Made by a program: the position numbers and the translations under genes. Shown here one piece after another: positions 26,051 to 38,600 of a stretch of DNA of 64,000 nt. Positions within the stretch are counted from its first letter, which is position 1; each line of letters opens with the position of its first letter. The notes under the pieces are model-generated. The model was not told where the DNA came from, did not search any database, and saw nothing but the letters and a program-made list of their open reading frames with translations. The DNA comes from JBCCSZ01 sp039821145 (GTDB lineage: Bacteria; Bacteroidota; Bacteroidia; Chitinophagales; Saprospiraceae): NCBI GenBank assembly GCA_039821145.1, contig JBCBOS010000017.1, forward strand, positions 62,001 to 126,000. The letters run 5' to 3'.

Positions 26051-29000
26051 CGATTGAGTACTTTTAGGTCCGGCACAACAAAAAATCCACTCTCGATCTG
26101 GTAGTTGATGATGCGACTCAAAAACTCCTGGCGATCGAGATTCCAGTCAAAGTTCAACTTGGAAAGTTGGGTTGTCGTGTAGGCGGTTTCAAAGTCGAAG
26201 GAGGTGTACTCCTTGACTCTCGAATGGCTGGTAATGCGGTGGATCATAAAGTCTCTTCCCGACTCTCCATCCAGCAGTTGTTCATACTTGCGCAATGCCT
26301 CCTCATCACTCATCTTTTCCAGAGGGATTCCCATGTGTTCCAAGGCTTCTACCACCTCCCCCATGCGGACTACCTCCGGTTGTGTGATGTGGAAAATGGG
26401 CCAAGAGACATCCGTCATCGTAGACAGCAAAAAGATGGCCCGCGACACGTAATCCACCGGGTTCATGTAGGTGGGCATCTCCTCAATGGCAGGCGAACAA
26501 CACCCAAAACTCATCAGACTTTTGATGAATAAGTAACTGGCATTTTGGGAAACATTCTTTTGAAAAATACCAGACTGGGAATGCCCCGATATGTTGCCAA
26601 TGCGGTAGATGCGAACATCCAAGCGATCCGTGTATTGCCACAGCAATTGCTCGGCCCGGAACTTGGTCTCTGGATAAATGCTGCCCGAAAATTCCTGCCC
26701 AATGTACAGGTCTGTCTCCCGAAATGGAAGCACACCCGTCTCTCCTGCAATGTTGCCACAGACGTCGAGAGTAGACATGTGGTGAAAGGCATTGATCGTC
26801 CGATCTACTGCCCAATCTGCCAGCTTTTGGGTCGCAAAGACATTGATCTGCTCAGATCGCTCGTATCTCCCAAAGTGGTTCACGGCTGCTGCACAGTGGT
26901 AAATGGCATCCACATCATTGACTTCTGGTAAGGCATCTGCCAACAAATCCAAATCCCAAATTTGCACCCGATGCCAGTCAGGCTGGGCCGCCGGGAAGTA
27001 AGTCGAACACAATTCCTGAAGTCGTTCCAATCCACTCTGGCCGTTCTTTGACCGGACGATGCAGTGAATGGTTTCCGCACCATGCTCCAACAGCTCCATC
27101 AACAAATGCATGCCCAGATAGCCTGTGGCACCGGTGACCAATGCCACTCGTGGCACAACTGACTTCACATCTGCCTGCTGCGTCTTTTCCAACAACTGCT
27201 GGTAGTCTTTCTTCTCGATTGGCAACAGTTTGGATGGCTGAAATTCTTCCTCGGCTGCTTCTTCTTTTTTCAGAAAAGACAACAAATGTTTGCTCAAGGC
27301 AGAAATGGTCGGATGATCAAAAATGTCTTCGTAATCCAAATCAATATTGGTGTACTTTTTGATGTCGTCCAGGACATCAAGTCCCATCAAGGAGCTTCCA
27401 CCGATCTCAAAAAAATCGGCATCCAAGGAGATGGGATCATCGAGCTGCAAGCAATCCGTCCAGATGTCGCGCACCAATTTTTGAACTTCTGCCGCAGATT
27501 GAAAGGCGGGCGTTTCAACTGTCTCAGGAGTACTTGCCAAAGTCTCCACCAATGGCTCCACAGCCCTCTTTGCGACCTCTGGCCAATGTCTCTCGCGTTG
27601 AAAAGGATCGATGACAAGAGAATGGCGTTTGCCTTTGCTGCCGTAGAGGTGGGCAGTCCGCAAAGGTCCGCTCCAATGGTGCAAAAAGGTCATGCTCTCC
27701 AATGCCGATTCAACCGTCGTTCCCACCAATTGACAACGACTTGACAAGGCAGGCGTCAACAATTGTCCCAAGCACCCCATCCCCAAATGGATCACGGCTG
27801 TGGTACTTGATTGGGCAATTGAATCGACAAAAGCCTGAAAAGCTTTTTTCTTCAACAAATGTGGCTCTGATGCCCCCGTCCACGCCTGCAGGGCCTGTGA
27901 CAAATTGATGTTTCCATTCAAAAAATCCGACAAATGCTGTGCCCGCCCATTGACGATCAATTTGTCAAAGGATGCCCCCAATGACACCAGCCACTGATGA
28001 TACGCCAGCAGCCGCAATACGTTTTGTTCTTCCTCTCCCAAAGGATAGTCTACACTTGTGGCCAGTTGATGATAATTCGCAAAAATTGGGGGAAAGATGG
28101 AACCCAATTTTTCAAACACCAATGGCTCGATGAAACTGTCCGAACTGAGGAAGGCATACAACTGATGATCTTCTTTTACCGTTGTGGACAGTGAAGAAGT
28201 TGCTTGCAAGGCCTCCAGCAAATCGTCTACAGAATCAGCGACATACAACTGACTGTTTTCAGATTGCAACGCTATTTTGTTGAATGCCCGAACAATCGAC
28301 TGAACCCTGGATGGATTGGGATCTGCTTTGATCAAATCACACAAATATTGTCGAATGCGATTCCCCACTTTTTCATTGACGGCACAGAGTTGCAAGACGT
28401 ACAAAAAGTCTGGGATGGCTGCTCCCCACTCTTCCTTGTATTTTTTCAACACCACATGGGCATTCGTCCCCGACAATCCAAAAGAACTGACCCCTGCATA
28501 AGGACGATCTGATGGCCAAGGCGCTTTGCTTGTGGGAAAATACAGGCCTGTATCAGCTGCATCAATGGCTGGATTGACTTGCTCAAACCGAGTCATGGGC
28601 GGAATCATGTCATGCTGTCCAGACAAGACCACCTTCGCCAAGCCCAACATCCCCGCCGCTCCGTTGAGATGTCCAAATTGAGACTTGACGGCACCCACTG
28701 CGCAAGCTGTCTTTGATTGACCTTCCTTGGCCAACGCCTTCACCATTCCCTGTATCTCGATGGGGTCTCCGAGCAAAGTTCCCGTTCCATGTGCTTCGAT
28801 CCATGCCAAGTCGGCACCTTCCACATCTGCATTCTTCCACGCCTGCTGCAAGACCTCTGCTTGGGCCTCCGGACTGGGCGCCGTGATGTTGCTGATGCGG
28901 GCACCCCCGTGATTGATGGCCGACCCCTTGACAATGCCAAAAACCGGATTGCTCTCCCGAATGGCTTCTGACAAAGGTTGCAGCAATGCCAGTACAATGC

Positions 29001-29685
29001 CCTCGCCGGAGATGGTTCCATTGGCGGCAGCATCGAAGGCGCGACAGTCAAAATCATTGGACGTGACCGGACTGCTCAACACATTTTCTTTGGAACAAAG
29101 GGCGATGTTGATTCCGCCAACCAAAGCCATCTCACAAGTTCCATCCCGCAAACTCTGGCAGGCCTGGTGAAGGGCTACCAAGGCAGAAGAACAGGTGGTC
29201 TCGACGGTAATCGCAGGCCCCCGCAAGTCGAACAAATGGGCCAGTCGGGTGACGTTCATGGCAGCGTCCAATTCGGCCATGCTGCTGTTGGAGTTGCTTG
29301 TGTTCAACAGACCATATTGAGAATTGGCCAAAGAGGAAAAGATTCCCGTCTTGCTTCCCCGAATGTCATCCAAACTTTTGGTGGCACTGAAAAAACATTT
29401 GACAGCCTCCTCCAGAAAAATCCGTTGCTCGGGCGTCATCCGCTTTGCTTCACCGGGGGTGATGTTGAAAAAAGCTGCGTCAAACAAATCAATCCGATCC
29501 AGATACGGCATGGGGGCATATTGAAAATCTGGTGCCAACGCCAGCACATCTTCCAAACGCTGGCCTTTCAGCTGGCGGTCGGGAATGCGTCCTTCCAAAA
29601 TGCTGTCAGTAAAAGAGCGATGGTCATCGCAGCCTGCTACGCGCACAGAAAGGCCAATGATGGCAATGTCTCGATCATGTGTCAT
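26047..29685 (-). CDS. Terminal PKS module KS-(degenerate AT)-ACP-thioester reductase
   Basis: The protein is 1212 residues. The KS (about 1-415) has the active cysteine in TTCSSAL near 164, HGTGT near 298 and KSQFGH near 338, so its triad is intact. Residues about 425-725 align by eye with an AT and its post-AT linker (it ends PFQRERHW) but lack the GHSxG serine. The ACP has EIGGSSLMG near 765. From about 845 to the end is an NAD(P)H-dependent thioester reductase of the SDR type (TGATGYLG near 851, YPETK catalytic pair near 1003), which should release the chain as an aldehyde or alcohol. The start is 2 bases after the stop of the three-module NRPS. No thioesterase exists, so this is the probable off-loading step. 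Confidence 0.9.
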   Translation of the reverse strand: MTHDRDIAIIGLSVRVAGCDDHRSFTDSILEGRIPDRQLKGQRLEDVLALAPDFQYAPMPYLDRIDLFDAAFFNITPGEAKRMTPEQRIFLEEAVKCFFSATKSLDDIRGSKTGIFSSLANSQYGLLNTSNSNSSMAELDAAMNVTRLAHLFDLRGPAITVETTCSSALVALHQACQSLRDGTCEMALVGGINIALCSKENVLSSPVTSNDFDCRAFDAAANGTISGEGIVLALLQPLSEAIRESNPVFGIVKGSAINHGGARISNITAPSPEAQAEVLQQAWKNADVEGADLAWIEAHGTGTLLGDPIEIQGMVKALAKEGQSKTACAVGAVKSQFGHLNGAAGMLGLAKVVLSGQHDMIPPMTRFEQVNPAIDAADTGLYFPTSKAPWPSDRPYAGVSSFGLSGTNAHVVLKKYKEEWGAAIPDFLYVLQLCAVNEKVGNRIRQYLCDLIKADPNPSRVQSIVRAFNKIALQSENSQLYVADSVDDLLEALQATSSLSTTVKEDHQLYAFLSSDSFIEPLVFEKLGSIFPPIFANYHQLATSVDYPLGEEEQNVLRLLAYHQWLVSLGASFDKLIVNGRAQHLSDFLNGNINLSQALQAWTGASEPHLLKKKAFQAFVDSIAQSSTTAVIHLGMGCLGQLLTPALSSRCQLVGTTVESALESMTFLHHWSGPLRTAHLYGSKGKRHSLVIDPFQRERHWPEVAKRAVEPLVETLASTPETVETPAFQSAAEVQKLVRDIWTDCLQLDDPISLDADFFEIGGSSLMGLDVLDDIKKYTNIDLDYEDIFDHPTISALSKHLLSFLKKEEAAEEEFQPSKLLPIEKKDYQQLLEKTQQADVKSVVPRVALVTGATGYLGMHLLMELLEHGAETIHCIVRSKNGQSGLERLQELCSTYFPAAQPDWHRVQIWDLDLLADALPEVNDVDAIYHCAAAVNHFGRYERSEQINVFATQKLADWAVDRTINAFHHMSTLDVCGNIAGETGVLPFRETDLYIGQEFSGSIYPETKFRAEQLLWQYTDRLDVRIYRIGNISGHSQSGIFQKNVSQNASYLFIKSLMSFGCCSPAIEEMPTYMNPVDYVSRAIFLLSTMTDVSWPIFHITQPEVVRMGEVVEALEHMGIPLEKMSDEEALRKYEQLLDGESGRDFMIHRITSHSRVKEYTSFDFETAYTTTQLSKLNFDWNLDRQEFLSRIINYQIESGFFVVPDLKVLNR
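27510..28410 (-). other. Degenerate acyltransferase domain within the terminal PKS protein
   Basis: Compared with the two intact ATs of this cluster, the segment keeps the framework (YAFLSSDSF where they have FLFSGAGTQ; LSQALQAW where they have FEDALQLV; the final PFQRERHW linker motif), but the nucleophile motif GHSLGEY is replaced by NGRAQHL near residue 580 and the domain is about 70 residues shorter. It therefore should not load an extender unit. Boundaries are approximate. Confidence 0.6.
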
Positions 29686-29687
29686 GG

Positions 29688-32600
29688 CTAAAATTTTAGG
29701 ACTTCAATGGCCTCTTCCTTCTCTTGTCCAGCAACCAATTGGCTGGCGTACAAAAAGTCTGAAAAAGCCGAAATGGTAAAATGATTGAAGTGTTCCGACA
29801 AACTGTATTCTATGTTGAATTGCCGTTTGACTTGTTTGTGTAGTTTGATCAATAGGATGGAGTTGCCTCCGATGTCAAAGAAGTTGTCGTCTCGTCCAAT
29901 GGCTGGCAATTCCAATAGTTCCTGCCAAATCTTCAGCAGGGATTCTTCGGTCGGGTTTTGTGGCGCTTGTTTGGCTGTTTGTTCTGGGCGAACAGCTGCT
30001 TTCCAAGTCGGCAACTGGTCGACATCGATTTTTCCGTTTCTGGTCAGTGGCAGACTCGGGATGGAAAGGATGTAGTCGGGGATCATGTAGTGGGGCAGTT
30101 GTTGGCGAAGTTGTCCCCGCAGAGCGTTTGTCTCCTCCAAATCGCTGACCACATAGGCCACAAGTTTCTCCGTTCCTGCCTCATCTGTTTGCAAGTGGAC
30201 AAAGGCTGCTTTTACCTCTTCCAATTCCTGCAGCTGTGACTGAATGTCTCCCAGCTCAATGCGGAATCCCCTCAGCTTGACTTGCTGATCCATTCGTCCG
30301 ACAAAGTCCACCTCTCCCCTCTCATTCCATTTTCCAATGTCACCGGTCCGATACAGCTTCTGTCCCTCCGCAAATGGATGATCGACCAATTTTTCAGCCG
30401 TCAAAGATGGATTTTGTAAATACCCTCTGAGCAAGCCAGGTCCTCCAATGCAAATTTCAGCTTCGACAAAATGAGGTGCAGGACTTCCAAATTCATTGAG
30501 CAAATACACCTCCGTATTGGGCAGTGGCCGTCCAATGCTGGTCGTGAAATCTACTCCAACATTTTGCTTGACCAAGGCATCAATAGTCGTCTCCGTAGGA
30601 CCGTAGTGATTGTTGATGGCAACATGTGGCAAAAGTGAGCGCATCTTCTGCACCAAGGATTGATCGAGTCGTTCTCCTCCGACACAAATTTGCCGAAGAC
30701 TCTCAAAGGCAAGTGTTGCATTCGACAGACCGATGTGGATGTATTCCAACAAACCAGGGGTGGCCTGTAACAAATTGACTTTTTCGCGAGCAAACAATCT
30801 TTCCAACAGTTCGGGCTGAAGCAACTCCTCCCGAGATGGAATCACCAATCGGCCACCAGAAAGAAGCGGTAAGAACAGTTCCAAAATGGACACGTCAAAG
30901 GCGAAGCTGGTGGTAAAGGCAGTGACAATCTCATTTTCTTCAAAAGGCAAAATATCCAACTCGGCTTGTAAGCGACAGACAAGACTGCGATGCTCGATTT
31001 CAATGCCCTTGGGACGCCCAGTCGAACCCGAAGTATAGATCACATAGGCCAGATCACGGGGTTTGGCAGTGGGTAAAGAGTTGGTAGAAGGTACATCTTC
31101 TTCCTTGAGTTCAGTAAGAAGTTGTTCATCAATCAAAGCCTTGCAATTACTTTCCGCCAAGATGAATTGTATGCGTTCCTCCGGCAAATCCATCGCAATG
31201 GGAATGTAGGCGGCACCTGATTTGAGAACAGCCCAAAGTGCAAGGACCAAATCAATCCCCTTGGGTAATTTCACTGCCAGCAAATCATCAGAGGTGCAAG
31301 CAAATCGCTCTTGCAATTTCTTCGCCAGCTCATCGGACTGATTGTCCAATTGTTGATAGGTCAACGTGCTCCTTGCATCGGAAACAGCAGTGGCGTTCGG
31401 CCTGCGCAGGACTTGTTCCCGAAATAGATCGACCACCGTTTTGTCATCCGAAAAAGGAACAGCAGTGGCGTTGTAGTCGACGAGCATTCGCTTTTGTTCC
31501 TGCTCTGTCAAATAGTTGAACTGGCCAATGGCCGCCGTAGGATTTTCCAACATGGCTGGTAACAAGCGCTGGAAGTGTTGTAGGAATTGAGTCATTTGCG
31601 ACTCGGTGTACAAGTCCGTATTGTAAGTCAATTCCAAGCGAAGATGATCCCCCATTTCCACCACATTCAAATCAATCTCCTGCTTGGCCAAGCCCTTGCC
31701 CAAAGAGATGACACCTGGAAACGGTCCCTGGGAAGAAAGCGACAACTCACTTTGGTTCTCCACAGAAAACAGAAAGTCCACCAATGGGTCTCGGCTGGTA
31801 TCCCGCGGCAATTTCAGTTCCTGCACCAATTCGTCAAAGGGATACTGCTGATGCCCAAACGCCTCCAGACTACTGGTGTGCATTCGTTCAAATAATGACT
31901 CAAAACTGTCTGTCCCCTCGACGGTATTTTTCAAAGCCAATGTATTGACATAAAAGCCAATTTGATCAGCCAACTCAGGCATGTCCCGCATGGCGACAAC
32001 CGTACCGATGGTGATCTCCGTTTGCCGAGTATAGCGGTGAAGCAAGGCCTGTACACTTGTCAGCAGTCCCATGAAAAGACTGGCTCCTCGCTCGCGGCAA
32101 AACTCTTGGAGGGCCTTGGTGTTGTCTCTGCCAATGCAAGCAGAAAGTCCTGCACCTTCATGGGTCTTGACCAAGGGACGCTTGCGCGTAGTCGGAAAAT
32201 TCAAAACCGGAACCTCTTCTGCAAATTGCTCGCACCAAAATGCTTTGGATGCTTCCAGAGCGCCACTTTCCAGCCGCGATTGCTGCCAGGAAGCATAATC
32301 TTTGTATTGGAACGGCAGGGTTTCTTGGTGGAGAGACTGGCCAGCCATCAACTGCCCATACAAGTCCTGCAATTCCTTTGACAAAACCGACAAAGACCAG
32401 GCATCTCCAATGATGTGGTGCATATTGAAATAGAGCACACTCCTCTCTGCTGAACACCTGAACAAACATGCCCGCAGCAAAGGTCCATTGGCCAAGTCAA
32501 AGGCCATTCGCACATCTTTTTCCACCAACTCACCGATTCGTTTTTCTGGATTCACCTCTCTCTCTACATCCACAAACTGCAATTCAAATTGCCCTGATTC

Positions 32601-35600
32601 CTTATCCAATATGTACTGTCGAACCTCCTCTGCTTCATTCTCCCGAAAAACCGTTCGCAAGCTCTCATGGCGTTGGATCAACAAGTCAAAAGCAGCAGCC
32701 AATACCTGCCGATCAATGTCACCAGAAAGCTGTAGTTGCAGTGGCATGTTGTAAGCAGCCGAAGCCCCTTCGAATTGGCAAAGAATCCAAATGCGGTATT
32801 GCCCGGAAGACAATGGGTAGGAATCTTGTGGGCTGGCTGGCAGGATGCGTTCTGTCGGTGTAGAGCCGGAAGAGGTGAGCAAACGTGCTTGGGCTTCCGG
32901 ACTGGTGTGTTGAAAAAAATCTGTCAGGGGAACATCCACTTGAAATGACTCCCAAATTTTGCTTTTCAACTGCATGGCCTTGAGACTGTGACCCCCCAAT
33001 TCAAAAAAGTCATCGCGAATGCTGAGGACTTCTTTTTGCAGAACGGCCTCCCAAATGGTCAACAATTCTCGCTCGACATCATTGCGAGCTGCCACCAATT
33101 CTTTGCTTGATTTCTCACGAGTATCTGGAATGGCTGCAAGAACTTTTCTGTCGATCTTGCCATTGGATGTCATCGGAATTTCGTCCAATACATGATAAGA
33201 GGATGGAAGCATGTAAACAGGCAGATGCTGACGCAGGATGTCGTTTGTCTCCGCCGAGCGGAAGTCCCGATCTGCCAAGACAAAAGCTCGAAGGTATTTT
33301 TCACTGGCCTTGCTTCCACTCACCAAAACAACTGCCTCTGCAATGCCCTCCACGTCGCAAAGCGCACGCTCTATCTCGCCAATCTCAATCCTGTTTCCTC
33401 TGATCTTGACCTGTGCATCTACCCGTCCTAAAAATTCGATGTCTCCACTGGGCAACCAACGCCCAATGTCTCCACTTCGATACAAACGCTCTCCCAATAC
33501 AGGATGCTCGATGAACTTCTCAGCGGTCAATTCTGGCCGATTGAAATATCCTCTGGCCAATCCCTCTCCCCCCAGGTAAATTTCTCCCGGCACACCAATG
33601 GGCGACAAGCGCTGCATGCTGTCCAAAATGTATATGCGATTGTTGGGAATGGGCTTGCCGATGGGAATGTATTGGTCGCCTCGGCGCACCTCACAACTGC
33701 TGGTCACGATGCCATTCTCTGTCGGGCCATAATTGTTGTAGACCGTTGGAGAACTCTCGGGGATGATGGTCAGACTGTCCCCACCCGTCAGAATGCAGCG
33801 AAGGGAATGCCGATCGTCAAACTCCCATTGTTCAAATAAGGGAGTCGGCAAAAATCCGATGGTGATTTGGTGCCGAATGAAAAAGTCGTTGAGGCGGGGA
33901 ATGTCCAGGCGGATGTCCTGCGGCACGATGTACAAACAGGCGCCACACATCAGATAGGGAAAGGTTTCCCACAAGGAGGCATCGAAGCTGGGGCTGAGCA
34001 GTCTGGTGGCCCGGTCCTCGCAAGTCGTACCATAGTATTTGTGGTGCCAAAAAATGAGATTAACAACGGGTTGGTGCTCCACCATGACGCCTTTCGGATT
34101 GCCAGTAGAGCCAGAGGTGTAAATGACATAGGCCAAATCGCGGGCCGTCGTATGCTGCTCAGGATTTGCCGTCGAGAATTGGTCTTTTTGCTGGTAAAAA
34201 GAATGCCAAAATTCTTCGTCAATCAAAAGGGCAGCCTGACTGTCTTCCAACATGTAATCGACGCGCTCCTGGGGATACAAGGTATCAATCGGCAAGAAAA
34301 TGCCTCCTGCTTTTAGAATGCCCAAAATGGAGGCAATCAACCAATCGGACAGTGGCAGATAAATGGCACAAAGGTCCCCTTTTTGAAAGCCGTGAACCTC
34401 CCGAAGATGATGAGCCAATTGGTTGGACAGTTCGTTGAGTTCTGTATAGCTCAGGGTCCGACCATCACAAAACAAGGCCTGGTGATCCGGGTATTTCGCT
34501 GCCTGCTCAAAGAACAAATCAACAATGGTTTTGTCGCGAGGATATTCCCGTGTGGTATCGTTGAAAGTTTGTAGCAAGGTCTGTCTCTCTTCCTCACTAA
34601 GATATTCCACCTCTGACAAAGGCAAATCTGCCTGTTGAAGAAAAGAGCGAAGGATTTGCAAAAAGCGTTCGCCGATTTCCTTGGCAGTGTGTTCCGACCG
34701 CAACTGTCTGGCCAGTCGAATGCTCAGCGAGAATCCTCCCCCGGTCCGACTGATGGAGCAGTCCATGTGGGTGTTGGTCGCCTCGTGTGGATCGACAAAG
34801 ACAGCATTTTTGTCAGAGGCTTCCGTTCCTTGCTCTTCGTACACCACATTTTCGTAGGTATGAAAGTCTACAAAGTTGAACAGCAAGTCAAAAAATGGAT
34901 TCTGAGAGTGATCTGCTGTTTCTCCCAGGGCCCGCGCAATGTCAAAGGTACTCAGTCGCTCTCCTTTTTTGAGAGATACCAACTTGCGATCTACTGCCTC
35001 TATGAATTCCCGACAAGTCCATTGGTCATCAATTGGCATCTTGAGTGGAAGGGAGTTGAGGAAGCAACCCAATATTTTGTCTCCATCTTTTTTGTCGGGC
35101 CTGCCATTGGTCACCAATCCGATCAGTACTTCGTTTTCGTTGCACAAAATGCGGAAGAGGTATAGAAAAGCGGCCAGACAGATGCTGCGTTCGCTGATCT
35201 TCACTCGGGCAGAGAGGGCTTCCAGAGATTGAATGCTTTGGACATCCAACTGCAGCAAGACATTTTCTTGACAAACATCTGTCCGAAACAAGTCGAGTCT
35301 GGTGTAGGATGCCAATTCTTTTTTCCAAAAATCGATCAAAGACTCATCACGGCTGTCCTGGTATTGTTGCAAGGCAAAGTCGCGGTAAGTGGCGGCCAAT
35401 TTGGGTGGTTGGTGGTCGACTTGTTCCAAGAGGCGGAAATACAGATTGTTCAATTCTGTGATGAAAGAAGCATTACTCCATCCATCGAGAATGGCGTGGT
35501 GGAATTGCCAAACAAAAATGTACTGACTATCAGAAATGGCGAAAACATCCATTCGCCACAGCGGTCCATTTTGCAAATCGAATGGCTGCTCTCTTTGGGT

Positions 35601-38600
35601 CTGCATAAACGCTCCAATGGCATGCTCTTGGTCTGCATTCGACAAGGCCGATAAATCGTGCTGTCCAAAGCTGGCAGTTGTTTTTTTCCAAACAATCTGA
35701 ACAGCTTCTCCAAATCGGTACGGCTCAAAAGTGGTGCGCAAAATGGCGTGCTTTTCCACCATGTGCTGCAAAGCCTTTCCAAAAGTTTCAAAGCGGAAAT
35801 CGGTGAAGTTTTGGGGATAGACAAACTGATCGTGATAGATCGCTTCTCCCTGATGGATCAAAGATTCGAAGACCATTCCCTGCTCAATGGCTGTCATGGG
35901 AAAAACGTCCTCGATTTTTTCTGCCTCCTCTTGTGGCAACTGTTCCAGTGCAGTGCGCTTGATGGACAAGAAGATGTCATTGACTTCTGATTCTCGCTCT
36001 TGTTGTCGCTGCCGGAATTGTTGCAGTTGGTCGGATTGTTCTTCGATGAACTGTGCCTGCTGTCGAATGCTCGTATGCTTGTACAATTCGATCAGAGGAA
36101 TGGTCAATCCAAGTGACTCCTGAATGCCACTGTTCAATCGCAGGATTTTGATGGAGTCTCCCCCAATGGAAAAGAAATCGTCGAGCACGGCAATCCGCTC
36201 ATTGCGCAGAACCTCCTGCCACAACTTGAGCAAGGTTTCTTCCACCACTCCCTGAGGCAACTCCAAAGGTCCTTCCGCCGCCACTTCCCTCTCCCCTGGC
36301 AAGGGCAACGCCTTTCGATCAATCTTGCCATTCTTGGTCAATGCCAATTCTTCCATTTCCATCAAATGAGTGGGAAGCATGTAGGCTGGCAAACTCGTCT
36401 TAAGTTGGCTGCGAATGTCTCTGCTGCTGAGGGGTTCGCTCAGGCTGTAGTAAGCAATCAATTCGGCATCACCACTTTCGTTGGCATGGGCCAGCACGAT
36501 GCAGCTTTTGATGGCCTTTATTTTGTACAAATGCCGCTCGATCTCTGCCGTTTCAATGCGGTAGCCTCTTACCTTGACCTGATGGTCATTGCGGCCCATG
36601 TACTGCAGGTCCCCACTCATTTGGATTCTGGCCACATCGCTGGAGCGGTACAGGCGTTGGCCAGGAGCAAAGGGGTGAGTAATGAAGCGTTCTTTCGTCA
36701 AGGCTGGCCGGTTGAGGTAGGCTCTGGCCAGGCCAGCACCGCCAATGTACATCTCGCCGGGAACCCCACGGGGCACCAATTGTCGATGATCGTCCAGGAC
36801 CAGACAAGAAAGGGTTGGGATGGGCTGACCGATGTCGCTGATCCCCAATGCAATTTCTTTTTCGGTGATTTCCTTGTAGGTGACATGTACCGTCGTCTCG
36901 GTAATCCCATACATATTGATGAGTCGGACCTGGGGGTATTTCACTCGCCAAGGGCGAAGACTCGTGGGTTGCAATGCCTCTCCTCCAAAGATCACATAGC
37001 GCAGGGCCAGGTCCGCATCTGGCTGTTTCATGGCTTGTCCGATGAGATTGGAAAAGTAGGAAGGCGTTTGGTTGAGAATCGTCACTTTCTGTTGGACGAG
37101 CAACTGGTAAAACAAGGCCGGATTTTGGGCCGTCTCCTTTGGTACAACCACCAGTTTTCCTCCGAACAACAAGGCACCATACATTTCCCAAACAGAGAAG
37201 TCGAAACAGTAGGAATGAAATACTGTCCATACATCAGTGGCCGCAAAGTCAAATAAGTCTTCCTCATTTTTCAACAGGCGAACCACATTTCGATGCTCGA
37301 TTTGGACACCTTTTGGGTTGCCTGTAGAGCCAGAGGTATAAATGACATAGGCGAGGTCGGAAGCCTGATTGACAGCAGACGGATTGTCGACAGTATACTT
37401 GTCTTTGACCTGTTCAAACTTGTTGAGCAAAGCATCGTCGACCAGTACAGAAGACCGACTGTCTGACAGCATGTAATGGATGCGCTCCTCCGGATAAGAC
37501 GGATCAATCGGTAAGTACGCCCCCCCTGCCTTGAGGATGGCCAGCAACGCAACAATCATTTTGTCCGACCGATCCAGTTTGACAGCAATCAGATCGTTGG
37601 CCTGTACATGACACTCCTTTCTGAGGTAATGCGCCAATTGATTGACAGCCTGATTGAGTTGGGTGTAGTCCCATTGGGTTTGTTGAAAGCAAAGGGCTGG
37701 TCGATCGGGATGAGCGACCACCTGTTGTTCAAACAGACTAACGATCGTCTCCTCTCTTGGATAAGCTACCTTAGTATGGTCGAGCAGGCCCAACAGTTCT
37801 TTCTTTTCATCGGGCAAGAGGTAGTCAATTTGAGCAAGCGAGGCATCGGATTGCTGCAAGAGGACGGCAGCCATTTGCTCCAGGTGGCGGGCCAATTGAC
37901 TGGCATAAGCACGGCTGAAAATGTCTTTGTTGTATTCTACTTTTAGGTGCAGCCCCCCCGGCTGTTCTTCAAAGGTAAAGACCAGGTCGTACTTGCTGTG
38001 GGCAATGGACTCATCCGGTTCTTGCAATTGCACCCGAAGGCTGCCATCTGGATCAGCAATTTCTTGGCTTGTCGAGGTGGAGGATGCATTTTGCAACACC
38101 AGCATCACATCAAATACGGGACTCCGGCTGACGTCCCGCGCCAAACTGAGGTCTTCCAAAAGTCGATCGAATGGATAAGCCTGGTGAGCAAATCCATCCA
38201 GACAGGTTTTCCGAACGCGATCAAATAAGTTGACCAACCCCTTCTCAGCAGACAATTGGGTGCGCAATGCGATGGTATTGACATAGAAGCCAATCTGGTC
38301 TTCCAACTCCAGTCGATCCCTGCCAGCCACTACGGTCCCAATGATGAGGTCTTCCTGATTGGTATACCGATAAAGGACTGCCTTTAGGATGGACAACAAG
38401 CCCATGAAGAGAGTGCCGCCTCTGGAACGAGAAAACTGCTTGATGTTTTCACACAATTCTTCCGACCAACGAGTGGTCAACATTCCTCCGTGAAAAGTCT
38501 TGACCGCCGGGCGTTCACAGTCGCCAGAGAGGGCCAGAAGAGGCAACTCCCCTTCCAATTTTTTCTTCCAATACGCCCGACATTTTTGCAGTTCTGCAGA

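Noticed and set aside
26047..27400. Thioesterase as release domain
   Set aside because: No GxSxG hydrolase is present; the C-terminal part has TGATGYLG and a YxxxK pair, which is a reductase.
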